In this document: positions 38,217-48,332 of the stretch, in pieces
How the letters are laid out: the number at the start of each line of letters is the position of its first letter
Position numbering within the stretch: position 1 is the stretch's first letter
NCBI RefSeq assembly: GCF_041529975.1
Contig: NZ_CP168030.1
Coordinates: 2,356,001 to 2,420,000, forward strand
Direction: 5' to 3'
DNA from: Microbacterium maritypicum
Lineage (GTDB): Bacteria > Actinomycetota > Actinomycetes > Actinomycetales > Microbacteriaceae
DNA length: 64,000 nucleotides
Made by a program: the position numbers and the translations under genes
Notes under the pieces: generated by a model
The model's database searches: none
What the model was told of the DNA's origin: nothing
Seen by the model: the letters and a program-made list of their open reading frames with translations, nothing else

Positions 38217-39413
38217 TCAGATCCGCTGCTGGCGCGGGCCGAGGGGCAGCGGCTCCATGGGCTGGTCGTTCGCCGTCAGATCGATGCCGAGCTCGCGCGC
38301 ATAGACGACACGCGTCGCGATCGTCACCTCGTCACCGGCTTCCTTGAGTTCGAAGACCCGACCACCGCGCATACGGTTGCGCTCAGCGCCGTCGAGACCG
38401 TAGGCGCCGAACCCGGTGCCGGGGGCGTAGCCCAGCATGACGCCGTAGTAGTCGCCCACGTAGTCATTGATGTGGTCGTGGCCGACGAACACGCCCTTCA
38501 CGTCGCCGCGCTCGAGGATCGCGTTGAACATCCCGGAGTTGAACGGACCGGGGCACTCGTCTTCGTTGCGCTCACCGACGATGGCGTGCCGGGCCTTGCC
38601 GCGCGCGGCATCGGCCTCCGTGCGGGTGTCCACGCCGCCCCACCACATGAAGCGGTGCTCCCACAGCGCGATGTGCAGGAACATCAGCCCCGGCACCTTG
38701 CGCCCGCGACGCTGTTCGAGACGCTGCGACTGCTCGCGGTACCAGGCCACCTGGTCCATCCGCAGCCAGTCCCAGGTCGGGTATCCGGCGAAGTCCTGGC
38801 CGTCGATCGTGCCGGGGGCGTAGCGCCCCGAGTCCATCAGCCACAGGGCGAACGCCTCGCGGTTCTTCCGGGCGGCCGAGCCGATCGACACGATCGTGTT
38901 GCTGGTACCGGTCACGCCCCGTGTGCTCTCGGCGTTCACGTTGTACTCGTACGAGCGGTAGATCTTCAGCATTCCCGCCTCGTCCACGCCCGACTGCGGC
39001 AGCGAGTCCTCGTCATGGTTGCCGTAGGTGACCGCCCACGGGATCCGTCGGGCCTCCATGGGCGTGACGACGTTGTTGATCGCCTGCTTCACGGCGAGCC
39101 GGGTCTCGCAGCCGCCGGTGATCACATCGCCGTTGATGACGACGAAGTCGGGCTTCTCCTGATCGAGCACCTTCTCCATCAGTTCGACCGTGCGGCGGTC
39201 GGTGAGTTCATCGTCTTGCGTGTCGTTGAACTGCACCACCTTGAAGGTCCCGTCGGCGCGGAAACGCAGACCGCGGCCGGCTCCGGCGCCCGCCGGGGCG
39301 ATGTCCGAGGCCGCGGCTGCGGAGGCGGTACCGAGCGGCAGGGCGGTTCCGAGAGCGCCGAGCGCTCCGGCGGTGAGGACGGTGCGCCGGCTGATCGGCA
39401 GACGGTCGGGCAT
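38217..39413 (-). CDS. Tat-exported metallophosphoesterase
   Basis: The 398-residue protein begins with a twin-arginine signal (SRRTVLTAGALGALGTALPL; RR at residues 9-10) and is likely exported folded. It has the calcineurin-like metal motifs: FNDTQDDE, NGDVITGG, GNHDEDS and GHDHINDY. The first motif has Asp and Gln where Asp-x-His is usual. AAGGAGA precedes the ATG. It could act on organic phosphates outside the cell, but the substrate is unknown. Between it and the next gene (39414-39583) no feature is seen beyond a possible TAGTCT promoter hexamer on the minus strand. Confidence 0.84.
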   Translation of the reverse strand: MPDRLPISRRTVLTAGALGALGTALPLGTASAAAASDIAPAGAGAGRGLRFRADGTFKVVQFNDTQDDELTDRRTVELMEKVLDQEKPDFVVINGDVITGGCETRLAVKQAINNVVTPMEARRIPWAVTYGNHDEDSLPQSGVDEAGMLKIYRSYEYNVNAESTRGVTGTSNTIVSIGSAARKNREAFALWLMDSGRYAPGTIDGQDFAGYPTWDWLRMDQVAWYREQSQRLEQRRGRKVPGLMFLHIALWEHRFMWWGGVDTRTEADAARGKARHAIVGERNEDECPGPFNSGMFNAILERGDVKGVFVGHDHINDYVGDYYGVMLGYAPGTGFGAYGLDGAERNRMRGGRVFELKEAGDEVTIATRVVYARELGIDLTANDQPMEPLPLGPRQQRI

Positions 39414-39583
39414 GCGTGGTCTCCTTCGTCTTCGGGCGATGTTCGCCGCGGTGAGACTAGGGAGGCCAGATGGCGTCGGGCTGACGAGGAGATGAACGAG
39501 CCCCGTGTTCGCCCGCAGATCAGGGGAGCGCGCGGCTTACGCGGAGGTGAACCGCACCGACCCCGCGCTCGATCCGACGTGAC

Positions 39584-40078
39584 TTAGCGGGTCAGTGCTG
39601 CTTCGATCGCGCTGACGATCTCGGGGGCGTCCGGCTTCTGCTTCGGACGGAAGCGCAGGACGTCGCCGTCGGGCAGCACGAGGAACTTCTCGAAGTTCCA
39701 CTCGACGCGGCCGGCCTTGCCGCCCTCGTCCGGGGTCTCCTTGAGAGCCTTGTAGAGCTCCGACGCGTTCTTGCCGTTCACCTTGACCTTGTCATTGACC
39801 GGGAAGGTGACGCCGTAGGTCGTCGAGCAGAACTCGAGGATGTCGTCGACGGAGCCCGGCTCCTGGCCGAAGAACTGGTTGCACGGGAAGCCGACGACCG
39901 TGAAGCCGCGGTCCCCGTACAGGCGCTGCAGTTCCTCGAGCTGCTCGTACTGGGGGGTGAGTCCGCACTTGGACGCCACGTTGACCACCAGCACCACGTC
40001 GGCGCCGAGATCGTCGAGCGTCTTCTCCTCGCCCTTGGCATCGGTGAACGGGATCGAACGGAGCGCGGAATCGGTCAT
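39584..40078 (-). CDS. glutathione peroxidase-like thiol peroxidase
   Basis: The 164-residue enzyme reduces peroxides with a cysteine in place of selenocysteine. NVASKCGLTPQY holds the peroxidatic C38, FPCNQFFGQE holds the conserved Gln, and VEWNFEKF the conserved Trp/Asn. Actinobacteria generally lack glutathione, so thioredoxin or mycothiol is the likelier donor. The ATG at 40078 is favoured over 40084 because of a leaderless-type promoter. It is divergent from dusB. Confidence 0.92.
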   Translation of the reverse strand: MTDSALRSIPFTDAKGEEKTLDDLGADVVLVVNVASKCGLTPQYEQLEELQRLYGDRGFTVVGFPCNQFFGQEPGSVDDILEFCSTTYGVTFPVNDKVKVNGKNASELYKALKETPDEGGKAGRVEWNFEKFLVLPDGDVLRFRPKQKPDAPEIVSAIEAALTR

Positions 40079-40090
40079 ATTCACAGCTTA
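40076..40090 (-). promoter_or_regulatory. -10 element and leaderless start of the peroxidase gene
   Basis: On the minus strand TAAGCT is followed by six bases and the ATG at 40078. Confidence 0.6.
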
Positions 40091-40137
40091 GGTCGCCGCA
40101 TCCCCCCGGGCTCCGCGTCTGGGAGAATGGACAGGAC

Positions 40138-41292
40138 ATGACTCTCGCCACCGCCCCCGCCCGCCCCCTTCGCATCGGCCCGATCGACCTCGACGTGCCG
40201 GTCGTCCTCGCACCCATGGCGGGTATCACCAACACCGCCTTCCGGCGCCTGTGCCGCGAGTACGGCGCCGGGCTCTACGTGAGCGAGATGATCACCTCGC
40301 GCGCGCTGGTCGAGCGCAACGAGACGACCATGCGGCTGATCCGGCATCACGAGTCCGAGACGCCGCGGTCCATTCAGCTCTACGGTGTCGACCCGAAGAC
40401 GATCGCCGAGGCCGTGCGCATCATCGTCGCGGAAGACCATGCCGACCACATCGATCTCAACTTCGGATGCCCGGTGCCGAAGGTCACCCGCCGCGGCGGG
40501 GGAGCAGCGCTGCCGTGGAAGTCGAAGCTGTTCGCCGACATCGTCGACCAGGCGGTCAAGGCGGCGGGTGACGTGCCGCTCACGGTGAAGATGCGCAAGG
40601 GAATCGACAAGGATCACCTGACGTTCCTCGACGCCGGGCGCGCGGCGGAGGATGCCGGTGCAGCCGCCGTGGCCCTGCACGCGCGCACCGCGGGCGAGTT
40701 CTACTCCGGGCACGCCGACTGGAACGCGATCGGCGAGCTGAAGCGGGCCGTCACGAGCATCCCCGTGCTGGGCAACGGCGACATCTGGTCCGCCGACGAT
40801 GCCGTGCGCATGATGGCGCAGACCGACTGCGACGGTGTCGTGGTCGGACGCGGCTGCCTCGGACGCCCGTGGCTGTTCGGTGAGCTCGCCACCGCCTTCG
40901 GTGGCGAGGGCAAGACGGTCGACGCCACGCTCGGGTTCGTTGCGAACGCCTTCCGTCGGCATGCCGAGCTGCTGGTCGAGTTCTTCGAAGACGAAGATCG
41001 CGGGTGCCGTGACATCCGCAAGCACGTCTCCTGGTATTTCAAGGGATACCCGGTCGGCGGTGACATCCGCACCGGGCTCGCCACCGCATCCAGCCTCGCG
41101 GAGATCGACGACTTCCTCGGGCGACTCGATCACACCGCTCCGTATCCCGGTGCGGATGCCGAGGGGCAGCGCGGACGCTCCGGGCACCCGAAGCGGACGG
41201 CACTGCCGGACAAGTGGCTGGAGTCGCGGGAGCTCGCCTCGTCGGCATCGGAGATGATGCGTGGAGCGGAGATCGAGAACAGTGGCGGTTGA
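40138..41292 (+). CDS. dusB: tRNA-dihydrouridine synthase B
   Basis: The 384-residue flavoenzyme reduces a uridine of tRNA. It has the FMN-binding TIM barrel (LAPMAGITNTAFRRL), the catalytic Cys in NFGCPVPKV, MRKGIDK and the G-N-G-DIW / VVGRGCLGRPW motifs of the nif3-like Dus family. Its stop overlaps the dgt start by 11 bases, starting the dusB-dgt-dnaG operon. Confidence 0.92.
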   Translation: MTLATAPARPLRIGPIDLDVPVVLAPMAGITNTAFRRLCREYGAGLYVSEMITSRALVERNETTMRLIRHHESETPRSIQLYGVDPKTIAEAVRIIVAEDHADHIDLNFGCPVPKVTRRGGGAALPWKSKLFADIVDQAVKAAGDVPLTVKMRKGIDKDHLTFLDAGRAAEDAGAAAVALHARTAGEFYSGHADWNAIGELKRAVTSIPVLGNGDIWSADDAVRMMAQTDCDGVVVGRGCLGRPWLFGELATAFGGEGKTVDATLGFVANAFRRHAELLVEFFEDEDRGCRDIRKHVSWYFKGYPVGGDIRTGLATASSLAEIDDFLGRLDHTAPYPGADAEGQRGRSGHPKRTALPDKWLESRELASSASEMMRGAEIENSGG

Positions 41293-42667
41293 TCCTCAGT
41301 TCGGCCTGCGCGCCGACGGTTACGACGCGCGCGACGCCGAGCGCTTCTTCGCGGAGACCCATCGTTCGGAGCGCAACGACTTCGCGCGCGATCGCGCACG
41401 CGTGCTGCATTCCGCAGCTCTGCGTCGGCTCGCCGCGAAGACACAGGTGCTGAGCCCGGCCAGCACGGCCGACTTCGCCCGCAATCGCCTGACACACTCG
41501 CTCGAGGTCGCCCAGGTCGGACGGGAACTGGCGGTCGCTCTCGGCGTCTCGGCCGATGTGGTCGACACAGCCTGTCTGAGCCATGACCTGGGCCACCCGC
41601 CGTTCGGACACAACGGCGAGCGGGCGCTCAACGAATGGGCGGAGCCGATCGGCGGCTTCGAGGGCAATGCCCAGTCGCTGCGCATCCTCTCGCGGCTCGA
41701 GGCCAAGGTGCTCGACGACGATGACCGCTCGGTCGGACTGAACCTGACGCGCGCCAGTCTCGACGCGACGTGCAAGTACCCGTGGACGGTCGACAGTCCG
41801 GTGCCGGATCCCGGTGGGCGGCTCAAGTTCGGCGTGTACCCCGAGGACGAGGCTGTGTTCCGGTGGATGCGCGAGGGAGCCCCCGGACGCCTGCGGTGCA
41901 TCGAGGCCGAGATCATGGATCTCTCCGACGACATCGCATACTCGGTGCACGACTTCGAGGACGCGATCGTCAACGGATACGTCGACGTCGCGCAGCTGGC
42001 CGATCCGCGTGCGCACGATGCGCTGCTCGGACGCATCCAGCAGTGGGTGGGATACGACTTCACTCGCGACGAGCTGGCGGATGCGCTGTACCGTCTCTCG
42101 TCCCAGCCGATGTGGCTCGCGTCGTTCGACCGCTCACGCCAGGCGCTCGCCCGGCTCAAGAACCTGACGAGCGACCTGATCGGCCGCTTCGCCAAAGCCG
42201 CGGTCGCCGCCACCAAAGAGGCGTACGGGAGCACGGCTCTGGTTCGCTACAACGCCCATGTCGTCGTCCCGCGGGTGATCGAGGTCGAGATCGCGGTACT
42301 CAAGGGCATCATGGGTCAGGCCATCGTCACGATCGAGGCTCGCAAGGGCGTGTACAAGGAGCAGCGGCGTGTTCTGACGCGGCTCGCCGAGGCGCTGTGG
42401 TCGACAGACGCCCTGTGGTCCGCCGGATCCGACGTGCTCGAGCCCGCGTTCGCTGCCGATTTCATCGCGGCGGAGAACGATGCCGAGCGCGCCAGGGTCG
42501 TCGTGGATCAGATCGCGAGCCTCACCGACCAGAGCGCGATCGACTGGCACAACCGGCTCGTGGGAGAGATCGATCCGGCCGAGGTGGGCATCTGGACTCC
42601 TCGTCACGCCCGACCCGGGGCTCGGGCGCACGCCGAGAGGCGGCCAATCGCCGAAGGGGCGCGCTGA
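41282..42667 (+). CDS. dgt: deoxyguanosinetriphosphate triphosphohydrolase-like protein
   Basis: The 461-residue HD-domain enzyme should split dNTPs to nucleosides and triphosphate. The metal motif is in LTHSLEVAQ and [18 protein letters not shown] (H, HD and D ligands). GTG at 41282 is behind GGAG and fits the family N-terminus better than the first GTG at 41261. It overlaps dusB and dnaG (by one base), matching the actinobacterial order. Confidence 0.92.
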   Translation: MAVDPQFGLRADGYDARDAERFFAETHRSERNDFARDRARVLHSAALRRLAAKTQVLSPASTADFARNRLTHSLEVAQVGRELAVALGVSADVVDTACLSHDLGHPPFGHNGERALNEWAEPIGGFEGNAQSLRILSRLEAKVLDDDDRSVGLNLTRASLDATCKYPWTVDSPVPDPGGRLKFGVYPEDEAVFRWMREGAPGRLRCIEAEIMDLSDDIAYSVHDFEDAIVNGYVDVAQLADPRAHDALLGRIQQWVGYDFTRDELADALYRLSSQPMWLASFDRSRQALARLKNLTSDLIGRFAKAAVAATKEAYGSTALVRYNAHVVVPRVIEVEIAVLKGIMGQAIVTIEARKGVYKEQRRVLTRLAEALWSTDALWSAGSDVLEPAFAADFIAAENDAERARVVVDQIASLTDQSAIDWHNRLVGEIDPAEVGIWTPRHARPGARAHAERRPIAEGAR

Positions 42668-44526
42668 TGCCGCGGATCCGGCAGGCCGACGTCGACGAGG
42701 TCAAGGCGCGCACGAACATCGCCGACATCGTCGGTGAGCGTGTCGCGCTGAAGTCGGCGGGCGTGGGTTCGCTCAAGGGACTGTGCCCCTTCCACGACGA
42801 GAAGAGCCCGAGCTTCCATGTGCGCCAGCAGGTGGGCTACTACCACTGCTTCGGCTGCGGCGAGTCGGGCGACGTCTACTCGTTCCTGCGCGAGATGGAC
42901 CACGTCAGCTTCACCGAGGCGGTCGAGCGTCTCGCCGGCCGCATCGGGTACACGCTGCACTATGAGGACGGGGGAGCGGCACCGGAGACGAGCGGCCGCA
43001 GCCGTCTCTACGCGGCGAACACCGCGGCCGCGGAGTTCTTCCGCGCACAGTTGCTCACGCCGGATGCCGAGGCCGGCCGCCGCTTCCTCGGGGAGCGCGG
43101 CTTCGACGCCGGAGCCGCGGCGCATTTCGGCGTCGGCTTCGCGCCGCGCGGCTGGGACGGCATGCTCAAGGCACTCACCGCACAGGGCTTCACGCGCGAA
43201 GAGCTCAGCAACGCCGGCCTGGTCTCCACCGGGCAGCGCGGCGTCTACGACCGGTTCCGCGGGCGCCTGGTGTGGCCGATCCGCGACGTCTCGGGTCAGA
43301 CGATCGGCTTCGGCGCGCGCAAGCTCTTCGACGACGACAACGGCCCGAAGTACCTGAACACCCCGGAGACCCCGATCTACAAGAAGGCGCAGGTCCTCTA
43401 CGGCCTGGACCTCGCCAAGCGCGACATCGCGCGTGGAGACCCCCGCCGCGTCGTCGTGGTCGAGGGCTACACCGATGTGATGGCCTGTCACCTCGCCGGC
43501 CTCACCACGGCCATCGCGACGTGTGGCACCGCCTTCGGCACCGATCACATCAAAGTGCTGCGGCGTGTGATGGGTGATGACAACGCCTCCGGCGAGGTCG
43601 TCTTCACCTTCGACGGCGACGAGGCCGGCCAGAAGGCGGCGCTGCGAGCCTTCACGGAGGACGATCGGTTCAACGCGCAGACCTTCGTGGCGGTCGCCCC
43701 GGACGGGCTCGATCCGTGCGATCTGCGCCTCCAGCGTGGCGACGCGGCCGTTCGCGGGCTGATGGACACCAAGCAGCCGATGTTCGAGTTCGCGATCGAC
43801 CGCAAGCTGGGCGGCTTCGATCTCTCCACCGTCGAGGGGCGCGTGGGCGCTCTGAGGGCTGCGGCGCCGATCGTGGCCGAGATCCGCGACCAGCTCCTTC
43901 GCCCGGGTTACGAGCGTGTCCTGGCACGGCGACTCGGGATGGATCCCACCGAGGTGCGTAGCGAGGTCGAGCGCGCGGCGCGTGGCGGTTCCACGCCGCA
44001 GCACTCGCGTCGCGAGGCTCCGCAGGTCGATCCCGCGACCGGGGCATCGGTCGTGGCGCCGGTCACACTCGCCAGTCTTCCGCGCAGCCCCGATGTCGCG
44101 GTCGAACGGGACGCGCTGATGGGTGCCCTGCAGTACGGGCATCAGGTCGATCAGGCCCTCCTGAATCGGGCGCTGGGCATGCCGTTCCGCACCCCGGGTC
44201 TCGACGCCGTGCGCGAAGCCGTGGCGGCGGCGCCCGACCGCACCAGGGCCGGCTGGGTGACGGAGGCCGTCAACAGCGTCCGCGAGCCCTATCGCTCGCT
44301 GGCGGGTGAGCTGCTGATGACGCCTTTCCCCGCGCGGGATGAGGAGCGCGCCGTCGCCACCGTGGCCGACCTCGCCCGACGACTCGTCCTGCGCCAGCTC
44401 GAGCGCGACAAGCAGGAGCTTCTCGGCGCCGTGCAGCGGGTGCCGGCGGATTCCGATGGGGGCCGTGCGTTGCGGATGCGCCTGCGCGACATCGATGCCG
44501 AGCGTCAGCGCTTCGCCGAGTCGTAA
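42667..44526 (+). CDS. dnaG: DNA primase
   Basis: The 619-residue enzyme makes RNA primers for replication. The zinc ribbon has C40, H43, C61 and C64 (CPFH ... CFGC), the central TOPRIM part has [10 protein letters not shown] and FDGDEAGQ, and the C-terminal helicase-binding part ends at residue 619. The ATG at 42667 overlaps the dgt stop by one base; the longer frame upstream is only read-through of the dgt region. Confidence 0.94.
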   Translation: MPRIRQADVDEVKARTNIADIVGERVALKSAGVGSLKGLCPFHDEKSPSFHVRQQVGYYHCFGCGESGDVYSFLREMDHVSFTEAVERLAGRIGYTLHYEDGGAAPETSGRSRLYAANTAAAEFFRAQLLTPDAEAGRRFLGERGFDAGAAAHFGVGFAPRGWDGMLKALTAQGFTREELSNAGLVSTGQRGVYDRFRGRLVWPIRDVSGQTIGFGARKLFDDDNGPKYLNTPETPIYKKAQVLYGLDLAKRDIARGDPRRVVVVEGYTDVMACHLAGLTTAIATCGTAFGTDHIKVLRRVMGDDNASGEVVFTFDGDEAGQKAALRAFTEDDRFNAQTFVAVAPDGLDPCDLRLQRGDAAVRGLMDTKQPMFEFAIDRKLGGFDLSTVEGRVGALRAAAPIVAEIRDQLLRPGYERVLARRLGMDPTEVRSEVERAARGGSTPQHSRREAPQVDPATGASVVAPVTLASLPRSPDVAVERDALMGALQYGHQVDQALLNRALGMPFRTPGLDAVREAVAAAPDRTRAGWVTEAVNSVREPYRSLAGELLMTPFPARDEERAVATVADLARRLVLRQLERDKQELLGAVQRVPADSDGGRALRMRLRDIDAERQRFAES

Positions 44527-44550
44527 CCCCGCCCTGCACCGCGAAGAAGG

Positions 44551-44565
44551 CAGGATGGACACATG
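44551..44565 (+). promoter_or_regulatory. possible -10 and leaderless start of the orphan ABC gene
   Basis: CAGGAT at 44551-44556 is followed by six bases and ATG at 44563. The first base departs from the TAnnnT pattern. Confidence 0.35.
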
Positions 44566-45336
44566 TCCCGCAGGCCAGAATCCACGAACGCGATCGATTG
44601 CTCGGATCTCGTGATCGACCGGATCGGCCACGGGATGCCGACCCGCGCCGTTGACGGCGTCACCTTCTCTCTCGCTCCCGGGGGACTGATCTGCGTCGCC
44701 GGCCCCACGGGTTCCGGAAAATCCACTCTGGTCGCCGCTCTCGCCGGTTCCACCGACCCTTCGGTGAAGGTCGTCGGGGGGAGCGCGCAGGTGTGCGGCG
44801 TCGACGTGCGCCGACCGGGACGCAAGCACAGAATCCTCACCTACCGCACCGGCTTCGTGCCGCAGGGGGCGGGTGCCGACCTGCCGCCGCGGCTGACCGT
44901 CAACGAGGTCATCGCCGAGCCTATCCTCGTCCGCGAGCGCAAGGTCAACACCAAGGCGCTCTCGATCCGCGTGGCGACGCTCCTGGACGAGTTGCACCTT
45001 CCGCTCGGCACGGCGGCCAAGTTCCCGTACGAGCTCAGCGCCGGGATGCGCCAGCGTGTCGCGATCGCACGATCGTTCGTCCTGGAGCCGAAGGTGCTGA
45101 TCGCCGACGAGATCCTCGCGAACCTCGATCTCGAGGTGCGACCGGTGGTGTTCGACGCCATCACCAGACGCCGCAAGGAGCAGGGGATGGCCGCGCTGCT
45201 CGTCACCAACGATGCGGACTTCATCCGCGAGCTCAACGCCGAAACGCTCATGCTGCGCGCCGGTCACGTGGTCGCCCGGGGCGTCGGACGTGACCTGCTC
45301 TGGGTCCCGAATGCGGAGTCGGATTCTCGCCGCTGA
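44563..45336 (+). CDS. orphan ABC transporter ATPase
   Basis: The 257-residue ATPase has Walker A GPTGSGKST at residues 47-55, signature LSAGMRQRVAIAR and Walker B VLIADEIL, then a DLEVRPVVFD D-loop region. The catalytic Glu is present. It is of the DppD/OppD-related importer type, but no permease or binding protein is next to it. It may work with subunits coded elsewhere. It is followed by tRNA-Asn. Confidence 0.78.
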   Translation: MSRRPESTNAIDCSDLVIDRIGHGMPTRAVDGVTFSLAPGGLICVAGPTGSGKSTLVAALAGSTDPSVKVVGGSAQVCGVDVRRPGRKHRILTYRTGFVPQGAGADLPPRLTVNEVIAEPILVRERKVNTKALSIRVATLLDELHLPLGTAAKFPYELSAGMRQRVAIARSFVLEPKVLIADEILANLDLEVRPVVFDAITRRRKEQGMAALLVTNDADFIRELNAETLMLRAGHVVARGVGRDLLWVPNAESDSRR

Positions 45337-45376
45337 GCACGACACGCCCGGCATCCGCGAAGGGCGCCCCGGTGTC

Positions 45377-45404
45377 CTGAAGTCGCTCCGGAGTTTGCTA
45401 AGCT
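45377..45404 (+). promoter_or_regulatory. promoter of tRNA-Asn
   Basis: CTGAAG (45377-45382) and TAAGCT (45399-45404) are 16 bases apart. A short GCCCGCT/AGCGGGC stem (45413-45429) lies in the 5' leader, before the mature tRNA. Confidence 0.5.
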
Positions 45405-45432
45405 TGTCGAGTTGCCCGCTGAGCGGGCACAT

Positions 45433-45508
45433 TCCTCGGTAGCTCAATTGGCAGAGCAGCCGGCTGTTAACCGGCAGGTTCTTGGTTCGAGTCCAAGCCG
45501 GGGAGCCA
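45433..45508 (+). tRNA. tRNA-Asn (GTT)
   Basis: The 73-base tRNA has acceptor arm TCCTCGG with CCGGGGA (one G-T pair), an anticodon stem with loop CTGTTAA giving anticodon GTT, the TTCGAGTC T loop, discriminator G and an encoded CCA at 45506-45508. Confidence 0.96.
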
Positions 45509-45511
45509 ACG

Positions 45512-45545
45512 GGAAAAGCCCCCTCCACGGAGGGGGCTTTTCTCG
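45512..45545. terminator. terminator after tRNA-Asn
   Basis: GAAAAGCCCCCTCC pairs with GGAGGGGGCTTTTC with a tetranucleotide-like loop, followed by a T-rich tail. Confidence 0.9.
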
Positions 45546-45576
45546 TTCAGACGCGGGATCGAGCGGTTGAAATGGA

Positions 45577-45610
45577 GAGAAGAGCCCCTTCGGTAGAAGG
45601 GGCTCTTCTC
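45577..45610. terminator. terminator of the APC permease operon
   Basis: GAGAAGAGCCCCTT and AAGGGGCTCTTCTC form a 14-base-pair stem with a six-base loop. It lies 21 bases after the minus-strand permease stop and can also back up the tRNA terminator. Confidence 0.88.
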
Positions 45611-45630
45611 ATCAGTGGAGGAGGACGGCG

Positions 45631-47067
45631 TCAGCCGACGCCCTCCATGGCGCTCGTCTCGGTGTTGCCGATGCGGGCGATCACGTCGGGTCGACGACGC
45701 GACAGGTAGAGGTACCGGGTGAGCGCGAGGGCGACGGTGGCCAGGAAGATGTACGGGATCACGTTGTACGGGAACGCCGGCACCGGCCAGACGTTCGCGA
45801 AGAACACGTACGCCATGGTGGCGACCGCGATGGTCGCGCACACCTTCACGAGGCCGTTGCGCATCTTCGCCCGCTGCGTGTAGACGACGCAGGCGATCGC
45901 GACGAGGGCATAGGCGACCATGTAGCCGTAGGTGCCCCAGGTGTTCACCCAGACGAGGATGTCGCCGGTCGCCGCTCCCGAGAGCAGCAGCACGATGTCG
46001 ACCGTGATCGCGGCCGCGCCGGCGATGATCAGCACGCGGTGCGGGGTCAGGTGCTGCTCGTGGGTGCGACCGAACCGCTCGGCGACCACGCCCTCCTTGC
46101 CCATGACGTACACGATGCGCCCGATCACGTTGAGCGGAGCGACGACGACCGCGAAGAACGAGGCCGAGACACCGATCGTGAGGGCGGCGGCGAACCAGGC
46201 CGGCATGCCGATGAGAGCCGACATGCTCTCCAGCGGGCTGGCCGAGGTGGCGAGGTCGTCGCCCAACACCGTGATCTGCGTATACGCCGCGAACACGTAC
46301 AGGACTCCGACGCCGAGCGCGCTCCACATGATCGCGCGGGGGATCGCCTTGTACGGCTCCTTGGCCTCTCGGCCGAGTGCGTCAGCGGAGGAGAACCCCA
46401 CGAACCCGAGGATGCCGAGCACCATGCCCGACGCGACCCCCTGGAACGAGGATCCGGTGGCGAGCACCTGAGCGGGGTCCCACGCGGCGGGTCCGGCCCA
46501 GATGAGTGCCGCGACCAGGAGCACGAGGATGATACCCACGGAGAGGAGCTCGAGCACGAGCGAGACCCGGGCCGACAGGCGGATGCCGCGGATGGTGAAC
46601 AGCGTCGCCAACCCGCCGAGTACGACGGCGAGGCCGATGTCCCATCCGAGTCCCTGGGCCGGAAGGCCGAGCATGCGGAGGAACTGGGCCATGTAGCTGA
46701 CGGAACCGCTGAGGGAGGCGGCCGCGATGCCGAAGCAGCCGATCAGCAGGGTGACGCCGGCGAGGAAGGCGCCGAACGGCCCGAGGCCCTTCGACACGTA
46801 CGTGTACAGCGAACCCGCCGAGGCGTGCTTGCGAGCGAACACGACGACGCAGTAGCCGACGCACAGGATGACGATCGTCGCCAGGGCGAAGGCGTAGATG
46901 GTGCCGTTGCCCGCACCGAGGAAGATCGCCGCCGCGGTGAAGGCGATGACGGCGCTGGGGGCGATGTTGGCGATGGCTTGAGCGGCGAGTTCGGGGCCGC
47001 TCATGACGCCGGTGCGAAGGCCGGCATCCTGGGGCGCGCCGGGCGGGGCGACGACGGTGTCAGACAT
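45631..47067 (-). CDS. APC family amino acid permease
   Basis: The 478-residue protein has about 12 membrane helices; GLRTGVMSGPELAAQAIANIAPS at the start and the SAGSLYTYVSKGLGPFGAF motif are typical of the amino acid-polyamine-organocation family. AGGAG lies before the ATG. It lies 48 bases after the alcohol dehydrogenase gene on the same strand and probably shares its transcript. The substrate could be an amine or amino acid metabolised through that enzyme; this is inference. Confidence 0.85.
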   Translation of the reverse strand: MSDTVVAPPGAPQDAGLRTGVMSGPELAAQAIANIAPSAVIAFTAAAIFLGAGNGTIYAFALATIVILCVGYCVVVFARKHASAGSLYTYVSKGLGPFGAFLAGVTLLIGCFGIAAASLSGSVSYMAQFLRMLGLPAQGLGWDIGLAVVLGGLATLFTIRGIRLSARVSLVLELLSVGIILVLLVAALIWAGPAAWDPAQVLATGSSFQGVASGMVLGILGFVGFSSADALGREAKEPYKAIPRAIMWSALGVGVLYVFAAYTQITVLGDDLATSASPLESMSALIGMPAWFAAALTIGVSASFFAVVVAPLNVIGRIVYVMGKEGVVAERFGRTHEQHLTPHRVLIIAGAAAITVDIVLLLSGAATGDILVWVNTWGTYGYMVAYALVAIACVVYTQRAKMRNGLVKVCATIAVATMAYVFFANVWPVPAFPYNVIPYIFLATVALALTRYLYLSRRRPDVIARIGNTETSAMEGVG

Positions 47068-47115
47068 GGGTTCTCCTGGATTCGGGTTTCAGGGGTGAGG
47101 GTCCGCGGTGCGCGG

Positions 47116-48213
47116 TCAGGGGATGAGGAGCGTACGCAGTGCCGAACCGGTCTCGAGATCGTCGAGGGCCGCCGCGGCCTCGGACAGCGGGCGCCGCCCG
47201 GAGATCAGGGGGTCGATCTTGAGCTGTCCGTCCATGTAGCGGTCCACCAGAGCGGGAACGTCGATGGAGGGGCGGACGGAGCCGTAGTTCGATCCGAGGA
47301 TGCGCTGATCGGCTTCGGCGAGGACGAGGGGTTCGAATGACGCGCGGGCGCCCGTCGGGGGGAGGCCCACGATCACGGCGGCGCCGCCGAGCCCGAGCAT
47401 CTGGATCGACTGCTCCGTCGTGCTGGTGCGTCCGATGGCGTCGAAGGCGTAGTCGACCCCGTCGGAGATCAGTTCCCGCAGCTGCGCGACGGCGTCGCCC
47501 TGCGAGGCGTCGATGCGGTCGGTCGCGCCGAACTGCAGGGCCAGCTGGGTCTTCTCGGGTCGCACGTCGATCGCGACGATGCGCTCCGCACCGGCGAGTC
47601 GCGCCCCCTGGACAACGTTGAGGCCCACGCCGCCGCACCCGATCACCGCGACGGTGGAACCGGGCTCGACCGCGGCCGTGTTGAGCACCGCACCGACGCC
47701 GGTGGCCACGGCGCACCCGACGACGGCGACGACATCGAGCGGGGCGTCGTCGCGCACCTTCACGGCTCCGGACGCGGGCACCACGACCTCCTCGGCGAAC
47801 GAGGAGACGCCGAGGTAGTGATGCAGCGTCTCGCCGTCGCGGCTGAGACGCGAGGTCCCGTCGAACAGCACGCCGAGGGGCGCGACCACGGTCGCGACCT
47901 TCTGACACCGTGCCTCGTGACCGGCGCGGCAGTAGCGGCACTCGCCGCACGGCGGCACCCAGCTCAGCACGACGTGATCGCCCACGGCGAGCGTGTTCAC
48001 GCCTTCACCGAGTTCGGTGACGACGCCGGATCCTTCGTGGCCCATGACCAAGGGAGCAGCGGCATCCCACTCGCCGCGCTTCACGTGCAGGTCGGAGTGG
48101 CAGACGCCGGCGGCCGCGATTCGCACGCGGACCTCGCCGGCGCGCGGGGGCGCGAGGTCGACGTCGACGAACTCGATCGGTGACTGCGGATCGCGGAAGA
48201 CAACAGCTTTCAT
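47116..48213 (-). CDS. zinc-dependent alcohol dehydrogenase, class III-like
   Basis: The 365-residue MDR enzyme has catalytic zinc ligands in AAAGVCHSDLH and GHEGSGVV, structural zinc cysteines in CGECRYCRAGHEARC, and a dinucleotide-binding VIGCGGVGLNVVQGA. It resembles the NDMA/mycothiol-type branch in sequence. GAAGGA precedes the ATG at 48213, which removes a 31-codon upstream extension. It is divergent from a PucR regulator, 116 bases away. Confidence 0.87.
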   Translation of the reverse strand: MKAVVFRDPQSPIEFVDVDLAPPRAGEVRVRIAAAGVCHSDLHVKRGEWDAAAPLVMGHEGSGVVTELGEGVNTLAVGDHVVLSWVPPCGECRYCRAGHEARCQKVATVVAPLGVLFDGTSRLSRDGETLHHYLGVSSFAEEVVVPASGAVKVRDDAPLDVVAVVGCAVATGVGAVLNTAAVEPGSTVAVIGCGGVGLNVVQGARLAGAERIVAIDVRPEKTQLALQFGATDRIDASQGDAVAQLRELISDGVDYAFDAIGRTSTTEQSIQMLGLGGAAVIVGLPPTGARASFEPLVLAEADQRILGSNYGSVRPSIDVPALVDRYMDGQLKIDPLISGRRPLSEAAAALDDLETGSALRTLLIP

Positions 48214-48317
48214 GACATCCTTCGGGTGGAGAGGGGATGCGCACGATGCTAGGAGAGCGCACCCGGTCAGAGCATTCGACAAATGTGTGAATGGAATAGC
48301 CTGCACTCGACATTTCG

Positions 48318-48332
48318 TATGATCGAGATATG
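48318..48332 (+). promoter_or_regulatory. -10 element and leaderless start of the PucR-type gene
   Basis: TATGAT at 48318-48323 is followed by six bases and ATG at 48330. Confidence 0.6.

Noticed and set aside
42604..45528. Very long minus-strand open frame (974 codons) opposite dnaG and the ABC gene
   Set aside because: It mirrors strongly supported genes on the plus strand. Such long open frames are common on the reverse strand of GC-rich coding DNA, and no motif is recognisable in it.
48277..48312. TCGACA repeated at 48277 and 48307 between the dehydrogenase and pucR genes
   Set aside because: The surrounding bases do not form a clear inverted or longer direct repeat, so it is not enough for an operator claim.
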